64,000 nucleotides of DNA, taken from Sinonovacula constricta (lineage: Eukaryota; Mollusca; Bivalvia; Cardiida; Solecurtidae). The notes under the pieces were generated by a model that saw only the letters and a program-made list of their open reading frames with translations, searched no databases and was not told the DNA's origin. Positions 11,269-23,990 of this stretch are shown piece by piece (positions within the stretch are counted from its first letter, which is position 1; every line of letters begins with the position of its first letter). A program made the position numbers and the translations under genes. The DNA lies in NCBI GenBank assembly GCA_007844125.1, contig CM017556.1, positions 18,220,017 to 18,284,016 on the forward strand, given 5' to 3'.

Positions 11269-13361
11269 TTCCACCAAATTAGGTGTTACCAGGCCACCCA
11301 CCAAATTAGGTGTTACCAGGCCACCCACCAAATTAGGTGTTACCAGGCCACCGACCAAATTAGGTGTTGCCAGGCCACCGACCAAATTAGGTGTTACCAG
11401 GCCACCCACCAAATTAGGTGTTACCAGACCTCCCACCAAATTAGGTGTAACCAGGCCACCCACCAAATTAGGTGTTAACAGGCCACACACCAAATTAAGT
11501 GTTACCAGGCCACCCATCAAATTAGGTGTTACCAGGCCTCCCACCAAATTAGGTGTTACCAGGCCTCCCACCAAATTAGGTGTTACCAGGCCACCCACCA
11601 AATTAGGTGTTACCAGGCCTCCCACCAAATTAGGTGTTACCAGGCCTCCCACCAAATTAGGTGTTACCAGGCCACCCACCACCAGGCCACCCACCAAATT
11701 AGGTGTTATCAGGCCACCCACCAAATTAGGTTTTACCAGGCCTCCCACCAAATTAGGTGTTACCAGGCCTCCCACCAAATTAGGTGTTACCAGGCCACCC
11801 ACCAAATTAGGTGTTACAGGGCCACCCATCAAATTAGGTGTTACCAGGCCACCCACCAAATTAGGTGTTACCAGGCCTCCCACCAAATTAGGTGTTACCA
11901 GGCCACCCACCAAATAAGGTGATACCAGGCCACCCACCAAATTAGGTCTTACCAGGCCACCCACCAGATTAGGTCTTACCAGGCCACCCACCAGATTAGG
12001 TGTTATCAGGCCATCCACCAAATTCATTGTTACCAGGCCACCCACGAAATTAGGTGTTATCAGGCCACCCACCAAATTAGGTGTAACCAGGCCACCCACC
12101 AAATTAGGTGTTACCAGGCCTCCCACCAAATTAGGTGTTACCAGGCCACCCACCAAATTAGGTGTTACCAGGCCTCCCACCAAATTAGGTGTTAACAGGC
12201 CTCCCACCAAATTAGGTGTTACCAGGCCACCCACCAAATTAGGTGTTATCAGGCCACCCACCAAATTAGGTGTTGCCAGGCCTCCCACCAAATTAGGTGT
12301 TACCAGGCCACCCACCAAATTAGGTGTTACCAGGCCACCCACCAGATAAGGTGTTACCAGGCCACCCACCAAATTAGGTGTTATCAGGCCACCCACCAAA
12401 TAAGGTGTTACCAGGCCACCCACCAAATTAGGCGTTACCAGGCCACCCACCAAATTAATTGTTACCAGGCCACCCACTAAATTAGGTGTTATCAAACCAC
12501 CCACCAAATAAGGTGTTATCAGGCCACCCACCAAATTAGGTGTTATCAGGCCACCCACCAAATTAGGTGTTACCAGGCCACCCACCAAATTAATTGTTAC
12601 CAGGCCACCCACTAAATTAGGTGTTATCAGGCCACCCACCAAATTAGGTGTTATCAGGCCACGCACCAAATTAGGTGTTATCAGGCCACCCACCAAATTA
12701 GGTGTTACCAGGCCACCCACCAAATTAATTGTTACCAGGCCACCCACCAAATTAGGTGTTACCAGGCCACCCACCAAATTAGGTCTTACCAGGCCACCCA
12801 CCAAATTAGGTGTTACCAGGCTTCCCACCAAATTAGGTGTTACCAGGCCTCCCACCAAATTAGGTGTTACCAGGCCACCCACCAAATTAGGTGTTACCAG
12901 GCCTCCCACCAAATTAGGTGTTACCAGGCCACCCACCAAATTAGGTGTTACCAGGCCACCCACCAAATTAGGTGTTATCAGGCCACGCACCAAATTAGGT
13001 GTTATCAGGCCACCCACCAAATTAGGTGTTACCAGGCCACCCACCAAATTAATTGTTACCAGGCCACCCACCAAATTAGGTGTTACCAGGCCACCCACCA
13101 AATTAGGTCTTACCAGGCCACCCACCAAATTAGGTGTTACCAGGCTTCCCACCAAATTAGGTGTTACCAGGCCTCCCACCAAATTAGGTGTTACCAGGCC
13201 ACCCACCAAATTAGGTGTTACCAGGCCTCCCACCAAATTAGGTTTTACCAGGCCACCCACCAAATTAGGTGTTACCAGGCCACCCACCAAATTAGGTGTT
13301 ACCAGGCCACCCACCAAATTAGGTGTTACCAGGCCACCCACCAACTTAATTGTTACCAAGC
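11269..13361. repeat. 27-bp minisatellite array with 324-bp higher-order duplication
   Basis: About 77 copies of a 27-bp unit, ACCAAATTAGGTGTTACCAG followed by GCCACCC. The unit centre CACCAAATTAGGTG is a palindrome apart from one A/A pair. A block carrying the rare variant CAGGCTTCCC recurs with the same variant order 324 bp (12 units) later, at 12821 and 13145. Both strands are largely open because the period is a multiple of three. The 707-codon minus frame and 219-codon plus frame encode only repeated nonapeptides and are not treated as genes. Confidence 0.97.
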
Positions 13362-13859
13362 CATAGAATTAAAACATGCTATGGCTTGGAGATCATCTCT
13401 CTCAGAGGCAGATTTATTCAAGACATGTGCAATGCCAGTTACTGGACAAGTACTAAGTGTTAGGTATCATTATTAAATATGTGTATAATGTAAGTCATTT
13501 TTCATTATCCAGTGGTGATTGCAATTATCGTCAACCCTCAGCATTGTAGATCTCTGCTTATGCCTCATTTGAATTTACCCATCTCGGGTTGACAGTACAT
13601 GCTATCACTCTCTGTGTGATGTAATATTTATAATATCAGCAATATAAGTCAATATGAACCTCTGGCAACACATTATTTAGTGAAAATCAATGTGCATTTT
13701 GAAGGCATGTTAGCCTCATTTGTTGCAATCAAGAAAAGTTGTTACACAAATCACTTGCTTACCAAAAATAACCAAGTGATAACTTCACAGTAAACCTGGG
13801 TGACGCTTCATCAAAGATGCATCAAATTCCATTTTTAACCAGCGCCTCATTGATTTGTA

Positions 13860-14045
13860 ACTCCTGACTGCTTATGATCTCACTGTGTGGGTTCGAGTCC
13901 CATTCGAGGTGAGGGACTTGATGTGAGAAGGTCTTCCAGCTGACTGGCTGCTAACCTGTGGTTCTACTGGGGTCTTCCTCCTCCAAAAGGCTGGACGTTG
14001 CTAGAATGATCATAAATTCAAAAACATCAAAAACAAAACATAACC
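13860..14045 (+). mobile_element. Degraded tRNA-derived SINE
   Basis: A polymerase III B-box-like word, GGTTCGAGTCC, lies at 13890-13900. It is followed by the SINE body words GGTTCTACTGGGGTCTTCCT and CTCCAAAAGGCTGGA and an A-rich tail near 14005-14040. The body matches my recollection of mollusc SINEs with a conserved central region, but the A box is weak and part of the body is missing. No target duplication was found. Confidence 0.6.
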
Positions 14046-15425
14046 AGTGCCCATCTTGGTATATGTCATTTGAGGGGTATATATGTATCTTGGTATGACT
14101 TTCATTTGTTGGAGCAATGGATCTGAGTTTGACATGATTTAACAGCGAAAGAAGTATTGATATTCACAGATCTGGTTAATTGATTGTCACTACCTATGTT
14201 TTTATTCCAGTGGGAATCTGGGTGGTTGCAAAACTCAGTATATGAACAATTAAGTGTTTCACACACACACGCTTGCACACAACACTCTTTTATTTAAAAT
14301 AGATTACTAAATTTAAACAACAACCATCAGGTACCTTAGTTGCGAGGCAGGTGCCAGGAATGGCAACACCCAATGAAAAGTTGTCATCAGATTATTTGAC
14401 AGCCACTGTTTTGTTGAGTGACAGCTGACTGGCTTGCATTTACTTGATACAGATATCGAGTCTTTCTGTCAATTTTAGTTGTGATCATAAATGCTTCCTG
14501 TGAAATAATCATCCTTTCCCTGCATGGCAACATTCCAATTTAAATATTTACATTTTCTGCCTTTTCTGCATGTTTCCTTTTTTTTCATTCAACAATGACT
14601 ATTTGGTGCTCCTTATAAGTTTAGATTTTGTTATGAATATTATACTTCTATCATGACTGGTTATCCTGCAAAAGCTTCCTTGGTTAGTGTGGATACATCA
14701 GGTTATACATCATGATTTCAGGGTGGAAAGTGTCAGCTTTCCATATACATTATTTATCAATTAAGCACATCCTCCTGCTCCATTTTTCCTACAACCTTTG
14801 AACCATAGTACATTTAGCCATAGGGGAGTTCCTGGCCTATCAAGCAGGGACTTGGGTTTGATTAGGCTGATGAAAAAATGCTTGCTTAAAGTTCTTTGTG
14901 GGTTCAATTTCAGATAATTACGAATGTGTTTTAATTGCTTTAATTGTTTAGAACATTACATTAAGTTCAAATCTGTAATGTGTCTTGTCATATGTGAAGA
15001 TATTTGATCAATTACTGAATTACAGTGCTCCCTTGATCCTACATGTACATAGTTGTATCATCAATAAAACATCCAGTCATAAGGGATTTTATACACATTA
15101 GCACTAAAGGACTCATATAATTGAATTGATACAATGTATATACATAAGTTTTGGTGGTAGTTTTACATTCTGATAATGATGTTTATGTTTTAATGGTATT
15201 GATTAAGTAAGTGTATGGTTAAATAAGTATGTGCTTAATCTGTGAATTTAATTTTAAGTTGTTTTTATATTGCTCCCCTAAATTATTTTATGGGCATAGT
15301 ACACCCAATTTAAATGATTATGTAGAAAAAACCTGAGGAGTATATACCAGCAGTAAAATTTCCATTTCATAAGCTACTATCGTAGACACATTGTTAAACA
15401 TGTAGACAGTTTTGGCAAAAGTACA
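14046..15425. other. AT-rich non-coding stretch
   Basis: No exon or bounded element is visible. A short CA-rich run lies at 14262-14281. Confidence 0.55.
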
Positions 15426-15812
15426 CTACTTCCAGGTCAATGTGTACCTCTTTCTTGGCCAAAGTGAATCTACTTCCAGCAAAGTGAACCTACTACTAGG
15501 CCAAAGTGAACCTACATCTAGGCCAAAGTGAATCTACTTCCTGGTCAATGTGAACCTACATCCTGGCCAAAGTGAATCTACTTCCTGGCCAATGTGAACC
15601 TACATTCAGACCAAAGCAAACTTACTTCCAGGCCAAAGTGAATCTACCTCCAGGACAAAGTGAATCTACCTCCAGGCCAAAATAAATCTACTTTCCAGGC
15701 CAAAGTGTACCTACTTCCAGACCACAGTTATCCTGCCTCCAGACCAAAGTGAACCTACTTCCAGGCCAAAGTGAATCTACCTCCAGACCAAAGTGAATCT
15801 CCAGGCCAAATT
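15426..15812. repeat. 22-bp minisatellite array
   Basis: About 17 copies of GTGAATCTACTTCCTGGCCA plus AA. The alternating variants GAATCTACTTCC and GAACCTACATCC suggest a 44-bp dimer in part of the array. The unit contains ACTT and AAGT as a possible stem. It directly abuts the 39-bp array, and a copy of its last words runs into it. Confidence 0.92.
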
Positions 15813-16916
15813 GTGCTGGGACTTGATTCCACAAGATGCCATGGGCCGGATGTGCTGGGAGTTGACTCCACAACATGCTGCAGAACAGATATGCTTGAAG
15901 TTGATTTTACAAGATGCTGTGGACCAGATGTGCTGGGAGTTGATTCAACAAGATGCCATGGGCCAAAAGTGCTAAGGATTGATGCCACAAGATATTGTGG
16001 GAAGGATGTGCTGGGAGTTGATTCCTCAAGATGCTGTGGGCAGGATGTGCTGGGAGCTGATTCAAGAAGATGCTGTGGGCAGGATGTGCTGGGAGTTGAT
16101 GCCACAAGATGCTGTGGGCCAGATGGGCTAGGAGTTGTTTCCACAAGATGCTTTGGGCAGGATGTGCTGGGGGTTGATGCCACAAGATGCTCTGGGGAGG
16201 ATGTGCTGGGAGTTGTTTCCACAAGATGCTGTGGGCAGAATGTGCTGGGAGTTGTTTCCACAAGATGCTGTGGGCAGGATGTGCTGGGGGGTGAGGCCAC
16301 AAGATGCTGTGGGCCAGATGTGCTAGGAGTTCTTTACACAAGATGCTTTGGGCAGGATGTGCTGGGGGTTGATGCCACAAGATGCTCTGGGGAGGATGTG
16401 CTGGGAGTTGTTTCCACAAGATGATGTGGGCCAGATGTGCTGGGGGTTGATGCCACAAGATGCTGTGGGGAGGATGTGCTAGGAGTTGATTCCACAAGAT
16501 GCTGTGGGCCAGATGTGCTGGGGGTTGATGCCACAAGATGCCTTGGGGAGGATGTGCTAGGAGTTGATTCCACAAGATGCTGTGGGCCAGATGTGCTGGG
16601 GGGTGATGCTACAATATGCTGTGGGCAGGATGTGCTAGAAGTTGATTCCACAAGATACTGTTGGCCAGATGTGATGGGGGTTGATGCCACAAGATGCTGT
16701 GGGGAGGATGTGCTGGGAGTTGTTTCCACAAGATGCTGGAGTTGTTTCCACAAGATGCTGTGGGCCAGATGTGCTGGGAGTTGATGCTACAAGATGCTGT
16801 GGGGAGGATGTGCTAGGAGTTGATTCCACAAGATGCTGTGAGCAGGATGTGCTAGGGGTTGATGCCACAAGATGCTGTGGGCAGGATGTGCTGGAAGTTG
16901 ATTCCATAAGCTGATG
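15813..16916. repeat. 39-bp minisatellite array
   Basis: About 28 copies of a 39-bp unit around GATGTGCTGGGAGTTGATTC and CCACAAGATGCTGTGGGCC. CCACA and TGTGG flank six bases and can form a hairpin in every unit. Variants of the third block (GGGCCA, GGGCAG, GGGGAG) alternate, suggesting expansion in multi-unit blocks. The long open frames on both strands are period artefacts. Confidence 0.96.
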
Positions 16917-17825
16917 CTTAACAACTTTGATCTATAAACTTGACATTGATTGGCTGTTTTTTATCGTTTGTCTCAGTGCTGCTTGCATGCGAACATCATA
17001 ACATTTAATGACAGAATCACAAAAAGATGACATGCCATTTGTATGTATTGCATATTTTTAATATGTTGAACTTTGAAAGTGTGACTTTAATATAGATTGT
17101 TTCCAGTGGGAGAGCCCTGTTGAATTATTCAGAGGTAATTGTCTGCCAGCTCTTAAAGAATAATTGCTAATGGGACAGCCAAGAACACTTTCTCATTCAC
17201 AAATTGATATAAAAGGCAGGAATACATTTTTTAGGACTATCTTTTTGAAGCAGATTCAATTGCAGTAGTCATTGAATTGTGCAGTTTTTTTTCCTGCTGA
17301 AATATCCAGTTTTAATGAAGCTTTTGTGTCACTGTTTTAAGTATGGTGTAAATATTTGAAACAAACTGTTTTATGTTTATAGCGTGGCACTAATAGCTAC
17401 ATAACTGAATTAAAAAATAATTTTATTTTAAAAGATATATGATATTGGTGAGGCTTTTATGAAGACAGATAATGAATCATTCATAAACAGATGATGAAAA
17501 AATTAAAATTGTAGTCAGAGTTTCCTCAGAGTTTAGAAATTCCTTATTTTGAATGACAATTGCCATTGTGTAACACCCAGCAGATAGACGTTGCAGTAGA
17601 AGTAATTCTTTTGTCTGCACAGAACCTTTAATGCTTTTCATTTGAAATGCTTTCTGTTCATGTTGCTCACTGGGTTTAATTGAATAAAAGTCAGCAAATC
17701 TTTTTTTGTTTGGGATAAGGGCCCCAGTCTGGGGATTAATTCTACCATCACTTAATTCTCTAGGTCACTCACACATCATGTGGGTTTGATAACAGAGTGA
17801 TTATAGTAATGGATACAAACTAACA
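16917..17825. other. AT-rich non-coding stretch
   Basis: No exon, RNA gene or bounded mobile element was found. The last 100 bases contain diverged precursors of the 66-bp unit (TGTGGGTTTGATAACAGAGT near 17780). Confidence 0.55.
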
Positions 17826-18790
17826 ACTCCCTCAGCCACTTACTATGTGAGTTTTAAAAAACTGGCTGAGTAGTATGGAATACTGACCAACAACTTCCCC
17901 AGCCACTCACTGCTTGTGTTTAATAACTGGCTGAGTACAGAGGAATACAGACTCAACAAAACCCTCAGCCACTTATTGTGAGAGTTTGATAACTGGCTGA
18001 GTAGAGAGGAATACAGACTCAACAAAACCCTCAGCCACTTATTGTGAGAGTTTGATAACTGGATGAGTAGAGAGGAATACAGACTCAACAAAACCCTCAG
18101 CCACTTATTGTGAGAGTTTGATAACTGGCTGAGTAGAGAGGAATACAGACTCAATAAAACCCTCCACACTTATTGTGAGAGTTTGATAACTGGCTGAGTA
18201 GAGAGGAATACAGACTCAACAAAACCCTCCTCACTTATTGTGAGAGTTTGATAACTGGCTGAGTAGAGAGGAATACAGACTCAACAAAACCCTCAGCCAC
18301 TTATTGTGAGAGTTTGATAACTGGCTGAGTAGAGAGGAATACAGACTCAACAAAACCCTCAGCCACTTATTGTGAGAGTTTGATAACTGGCTGAGTAGAG
18401 AGGAATACAGACTCAACAAAACCCTCCTCACTTATTGTGAGAGTTTGATAACTGGCTGAGTACAGAGGAATACAGACTCAACAAAACCCTCAGCCACTTA
18501 TTGTGAGAGTTTGATAACTGGCTGAGTAGAGAGGAATACAGACTCAACAAAACCCTCAGCCACTTATTGTGAGAGATTGATAACTGGATGAGTAGAGAGG
18601 AATACAGACTCAACAAAACCCTCAGCCACTTATTGTGAGAGTTTGATAACTGGCTGAGTAGAGAGGAATACAGACTCAATAAAACCCTCCACACTTATTG
18701 TGAGAGTTTGATAACTGGCTGAGTAGAGAGGAATACAGACTCAATAAAATCCTCCACAGTCACTGTTTGAGTTTGATAACTGGTTGAGAA
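17826..18790. repeat. 66-bp minisatellite array
   Basis: About 14 copies of a 66-bp unit containing TTGTGAGAGTTTGATAACTG, GCTGAGTAGAGAGGAATACA and GACTCAACAAAACCCTC. The end units are the most diverged and the central ones nearly identical, the usual pattern of a homogenised array. A shorter unit lacking a few bases of CAGCCAC occurs several times (near 18165, 18230, 18427 and 18688). Confidence 0.96.
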
Positions 18791-20949
18791 TTTCATATTA
18801 ATGTAAAATTTTAATAAAGTTATTTTCTTAATCATTTTACAGTTAGTTTCTAAATAACCTATAAATAAATATAGATAAATAAGGACCTAATTATTGACTG
18901 TTTAATTAACTTAGTTTATGGATATTAAACTGGAATAAAAGTTATTAGTCACAATATTCATGTGTTCCACATTATCAGGCACTGGGGAGGAAAAATATTT
19001 TCCTTTAGTTGGTAATTAAAATATGTGGAAAATAATAATTACTTCTGACAGATATTAAATAATTTATTTGCCTCAGTTCATTTTAATTAATTCTTTGCCA
19101 TTTTAAGTTTATAATGTCAAACCAGATTCTGCGAGATACTAAAAAGTATTTATGTCCAGTTGCGTTCTTTAAGTTTCTGATTTTAATTATACACAATACT
19201 ACAGACGCTGAATAATTGGTTTTTCAGATAAGCATATTTAAAGTTTGATTATGAATCTAACAAAAGGTGCAAGTCTTGAAATGTGTTGGTACCTCCCTCT
19301 ATTGGCAAAATGGCACAAACATATAAACTATCACAGTCAAGAAATAAGCTGAAATAGCATTCATAACACCAAAAATGGAAATAATTTTATGTTTCTGAGC
19401 CATTTTTCTGCCTTAATCTCTATAGCCTGTCACCTTCCTTTTAATCAAGGCATCATTTGATGTTAACATTGAAGCATGTTTTCATGCTTTATGGTACATG
19501 GCCATTATTTTCTAGGTGGTGACTGTAGCCATAAAATTCCCATATATAACCCTCTATTCTCAGTATCCTTCTAGTAATTATATTGGACATCAAGAACAGT
19601 AACACTTGAGCAGTTGTTTTGTTGTGTGAACCTTTTTTCTACTATTTATAAGTCATGCTGACTTGGCCTCCTAATTACTGTAATTCCTTTTTTTTTTAGC
19701 CAATAAAAATCTTTCTGTGCCTCTGATTTGTTCTAATACTATCATGACACCACTGTCACATAAAAACAAATGTCCCTTGCTTGTTTAGTAACATCATTTG
19801 TAGTTAACAATGTTTTCCAATACAAATATAAGCCCTTCTGGATAAGATGATTTAGTCAATGCCATCAGCTATGTAATTTAAGTATCATCTGATTTCAGTT
19901 TTTTATTTTGTTTTACATTTGAACCTTGCAATTAAGTGCCATCAAACTTAAAGAAGATGTTGAAGACACATTTTGTGTTGTTGCCCTTAAGTTTGATGGT
20001 ATTAAACTTTAAATTTTAATGTTTGTACACTGAATGTAAATGCCTAGAGCTTTTATATGACATACACCAGTATAGCATTTCTACTTAATAAAGGTATAGC
20101 GAACAGATATTGGTAAAATACATAATACTACCAAGTCCGTTTAAGTCTAAATTTCTATAATTTTAAATATATTAATATAATCCAGATTGCAATTTCAAAA
20201 GAGGGTCATTACACAGGTCTTTCGGACACCGCCAGTTAACATTGTGACTGTAGTGCTATTTTTTTATCCTCTCACACAGTTATCATTTGTTACTCTCACA
20301 TACATTATATACATCTGCAATCATCGTCAGAACCAATGGTAAATATTCGGTTATCACTACATACATATACTGCGGGTAGGTTACAGTCTCATGAATATAT
20401 AAACGAAGCATTTGATTGGCTCCATGTCCAAAATGGCATGGAGATTCAGCCAATAAAGTAATAACAACTTGTAAACAACAGGCTTCGCAGGCCAGTGCAT
20501 TCATCTTGACACTGACAAATACTGTTTTTTAACATCAGTTGAAGAATGGCGTCAATGTAATGTACATCTTCATTGTACCGCTAGTTGCTATGAATATTTT
20601 TGCAAAGGAAGTTTTACCAGCCAAGTATACCATGGCCACCATGAAGCAGAGAAGTATGAGTGAACGTGGGTTCTGACAATCATCTGCAGCAGGCGCATGG
20701 CCATGTAATTAAAGACAATTAAACAACAGCAAAAAATGTTGCAAACATGTAACATTACATAAAATGTTATTATTAATTATTTTTGTCAATTGTTGTTTTA
20801 GTGACTTCTTTTAAATTTCTTTTTCTAATTTCTTCCAAAATCAGTCTACGCTGATCCCCCCTATTGTATAAACCATGAAGTGATGAGCTAAAAATTCTGT
20901 GTTCAACAAAAGATTGTAACAAAAAGTGCCGACTGTAATACTAAATGCC
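18791..20949. other. AT-rich non-coding stretch with one strong inverted repeat
   Basis: CCATCAAACTTAA at 19939-19951 and TTAAGTTTGATGG at 19987-19999 form a perfect 13-bp inverted repeat with ACACATTTTGTGT inside the loop. Around 20385-20470 there are CCAAT-type words on both strands and a TATATAAA word, but no convincing exon follows. I see nothing else to annotate. Confidence 0.5.
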
Positions 20950-21935
20950 TCTTGCTTTCTTGACCTTGTCCAACATCTCTTCTTTGCTAAACAGCGTGGG
21001 CTGTTCCTTGATCCTGTTTTGCCTAATCTGCAAATCGATTAAGCTCACTTTGTTTTTTTGATGATCTGCCTGGGAGATAATGAGGTGACATTTGCCATAA
21101 TGGGATCTTTACAGAGAGATGGCCATTATTTGTCATTCTTTATCAGTCTGCTAAATTTATTTTTTATATTTCAGAACTATATATCATATCCAGGTAAATG
21201 AACCGGCCGCAATAGCTCAGGTGGTAGAGTGTCGGCTTGTGGATCGGGAGGTCGTATGTTCGATCCCCGGCCGGGTCAAACTTTAAAGTTGGTAGTAGTG
21301 GCTTACCTCCTAATGCTCGGGGCTAACAGGACAGCATTAAGCCTGACTTGTTGGTGTCAGTATAATGGACCAGCCGGGTTCAGTCCCTGGGCACCTCATA
21401 AGTGCCCCTGTGCTATAATGATAGAAATGTTGCTGCGCAGTATCGGCAAAAATGCCGGCTAATCCCATCCCAGGTAAATGATTCTTCTCCCTCTGCAAAT
21501 GATGCTATAAAACATAAATAACATGACTTTGATGCCCTATTTAAGTGCCTCTGGAAGCAGCAGCAAACTAGGGAATTGTTGAAGGGATGACAGAACCCAA
21601 AATTTAAGTAGAAGTTGATGATCTTAGAGTTAAATCAACAAAATAGAAGAAAGAAATAATGAGGGGATTTATTTTAATGCCTACTAGTTTGCCTGATCTT
21701 CCCTAACATTCTATTAGATATTAACTACAATGTGGGTTGGTTTGTGGTCCTATTCTTGACTAACCTACAAATCAATTAAGTTCATTTTGTCCTTCTGATG
21801 TTCTGCCTGGAAAGTGACGAGGTGACATTTGTCACAAGGTGACCATTAATGTTGAGACATTTTGCTAGCTTGATGGGCATAGATGGCCATCTCTTGTCAA
21901 TCATTGACAATAACAGGCAGCTGGCTTGTTTCTAT
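20950..21935. repeat. Diverged direct duplication split by a SINE
   Basis: The stretches 20950-21185 and about 21700-21935 are diverged copies in the same order. Both contain a GTGGG..TTG start, AATC(G/A)ATTAAG(C/T)TCA, TTTTGATGATCTGCCTGG or its variant, GAGGTGACATTTG and GATGGCCAT. The SINE at 21202-21469 inserted just after the first copy. Confidence 0.65.
21202..21469 (+). mobile_element. tRNA-derived SINE with 12-bp target duplication
   Basis: A tRNA-like head carries an A box, TAGCTCAGGTGGTAGAGT, at 21213-21230 and a B box, GTTCGATCC, at 21258-21266, followed by an unrelated body of about 190 bp. The insertion is flanked by CCAGGTAAATGA at 21190-21201 and 21470-21481. It would have been transcribed by RNA polymerase III and mobilised by a LINE. 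The intact boxes and perfect duplication indicate a fairly recent insertion. Confidence 0.92.
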
Positions 21936-23285
21936 CTGTGTGTAATTATATATATCTTGAGCTAGTTACTTATGCATCACTTTTCTACCCATTTAATTGA
22001 CATTTATGGAATAAAATGAAACTTTTTTAATAATTATTATTAGTTGATTGAAAGTGCACATGTCCCATGTTATATGTTTAGCCTTAAATGAAACCATCTA
22101 TTCCTATTAAACAATTTGCTTGAAAATGATAAAAAATGTGTAAATGGTATTAAAACTATCTCTTTCAAGTGTAGTTGTTTCCATGTTACGTTAAATACTT
22201 AGTAATTTGTCATCCAGTGACATGGTAAAGTTTCTATTGTTCACATGGCAGTGTAAACAAAAGTAATGATTCTTTTAAGGCTAATAAAACAGTTGAGGAA
22301 GCGAAAAAAGCCAACTTTGTGGGAAACTAAATCAGGCAGTTAGTTTTATGATCCTATTACCTAAATGGAAATGGGTTTTTTCCTGAACACTGTTGACAAG
22401 TATTAGTAGGCTTAATGCTAAAATAGAGTGAGCCACGCTTTTTTCTCTGAATGACAATGATAATGGACAGTACAGACCTTCATATAATGGCTATCAGTCC
22501 GGATTTGTACATCACCATCATATTTTCCTCCTTCCCTTTTTTCTCCTCCTCCTCCTTATCATCATCATCATCACCATTGTCTATGAAACGTATTAATTAT
22601 GTTTCATATTTGTTTGTTTTTCCACCTCTTTCTGTCATACACATCTCCCAATGTTTGAATTGAAGCTTGTTGTGAATATGTAACTTCCACATGACAGGGT
22701 CTCTATAGGCCTGAAGTTTATTGTTGTAAAGTCTTGCATTGGGTCATTGTCCGAAACCCATGCTTGACTATTTCGTTTTGCTACATTCATCAACCGTGGC
22801 TTTACTGGTATATTTTCTGTCGTCTTATTAAACTGAATAGAACAAGAATTGGCCAATCATAATACTGCTTACAACATCAACTGAACAACTGGAAGAGATG
22901 GAAATATTCCAGGCACAGACATTAAGTAACAGTTCTATCTGTTTTCCTCACACCTAAGTTTATTGGTGCTAATTAGGTGTTGTATATTATTTGACACTTA
23001 TGGAATATCCATGGATGTAGAGTTTGTATTCTCAATAAATTAAGCGCAAGACATAGTCATTTATATATCTCAGCTTCTGAAACACAATAACAATTCTACT
23101 TTTTTATCTAAGGCTTTCATAAATTTTATTTAAAGAAAGCATTGCTTTCCATTGTCCACATAGTTGAATGGACAATTAGTTTGAATACCAAGACGCAATG
23201 TGGTATTTCTGAGTTATGTTGTTGTTGTTTTCTGACAAAGCACTTTGCTATGTCACATTGGTGACATCTTGATAATTATATTACT
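21936..23285. other. Non-coding stretch
   Basis: No exon is supported. A pyrimidine-rich microsatellite-like tract (TTCC, TCC and ATC runs) lies at 22526-22577. The remainder is AT-rich without recognised elements. Confidence 0.5.
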
Positions 23286-23445
23286 GGATGAAGAACCCAG
23301 ACTTGTCCAGGTAAAACTACTGGCACACATGAGGTCAACAGGTGCACTTGATGACTTCACCTGAAAGTTCTTAAACCAGTTATGATTTGAACCCATGCTG
23401 TGAGGGCCTGAAGAGATATAAATTCAATACACTTCTCAGCCACAG
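23286..23445 (-). mobile_element. tRNA-derived SINE relic
   Basis: On the minus strand a B-box-like GGGTTCAAATC (23394-23384) follows an A-box-like GTGGCTGAGAAGTG (near 23443-23430). Downstream come SINE body words such as GTGTGCCAGTAGTTTTACCT and GGACAAGTCTGGGTTCTTC. The order A box, B box, body fits a SINE. The ends and target duplication are not resolved. Confidence 0.6.
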
Positions 23446-23890
23446 ACATAAGAAAAGAAAGTGTTTAGGTTTATCCTTTTTTAGTTTTAAGAAGAGATAG
23501 ATATACTTTTCAGATCAGTGGGGAAAAAAGATAAAAGTAAAATTTTAATATTTGTAGATGAGGATTGAATCATTTGTATTTACTGCCTACACTGGAATTT
23601 TATTTTGCTATAAAAGCGTTCATAAGATCAGTTCAAGCATTCGAGTCTGCCTCAGAAGTTATGTCATTGTCCTCATCTTATAGATAATAGTAACTAAAAT
23701 GCACATTTGAGGTCATCTCTGTGCGAATGTCCACCAATCAGATTAAAGCACACAATCTTCTGTGCTAGGATCTGATACTGACTCATTAGGGGTCATCTTC
23801 TGGTGACCTTTTATTCAGCCAATCAGAGCCTTGCCTACTAGATTTTGAAAGTCCTCAATAAACACTGGGAATAATCTGGAACTCGGAACT

Positions 23891-23990
23891 CAGATAATTC
23901 ACTAATCATCTCTCGGATGTATGTTGGAAGTCGGATCACCTCGGCCATTTCCTAAATGGGACTACCTTTGTGAGAGACGTCAAAACAAAG
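23891..23990 (+). promoter_or_regulatory. Promoter-like block shared with the hAT element
   Basis: The segment ATCATCTCTCGGATGTATGT, then TCGGATCACCTCGGCCATTT and AACAAAGATGG, aligns with 7005-7105 inside the hAT transposon. There the same words appear as ATCATCTCTCGGATGTACGT, TCGGATAACCTCGGCCAGTT and AACAAACATGA. It is CpG-richer than its surroundings. Two CCAATCAGA words lie upstream at 23734 and 23819. They match the NF-Y consensus, but the same word occurs in repeat-like sequence near 48064, so they may simply be part of a repeat. Promoter function is an inference. Confidence 0.4.

Noticed and set aside
11236..13359. 707-codon minus-strand frame of LVGGLVTPN repeats
   Set aside because: It is a 27-bp period artefact. 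The opposite strand is also open, and the frame runs only a few codons into flanking DNA.
15688..16914. Multiple frames of 60-220 codons on both strands
   Set aside because: They are phases of the 39-bp array and encode repeated 13-mers.
20283..20504. 73-codon minus frame near CCAAT and TATA words
   Set aside because: No motif or good donor. Promoter-like words in AT-rich DNA are weak evidence alone.
21202..21275. Plus-strand tRNA gene
   Set aside because: It is a SINE head: it lacks a matching acceptor stem and is followed by the SINE body and a 12-bp target duplication.
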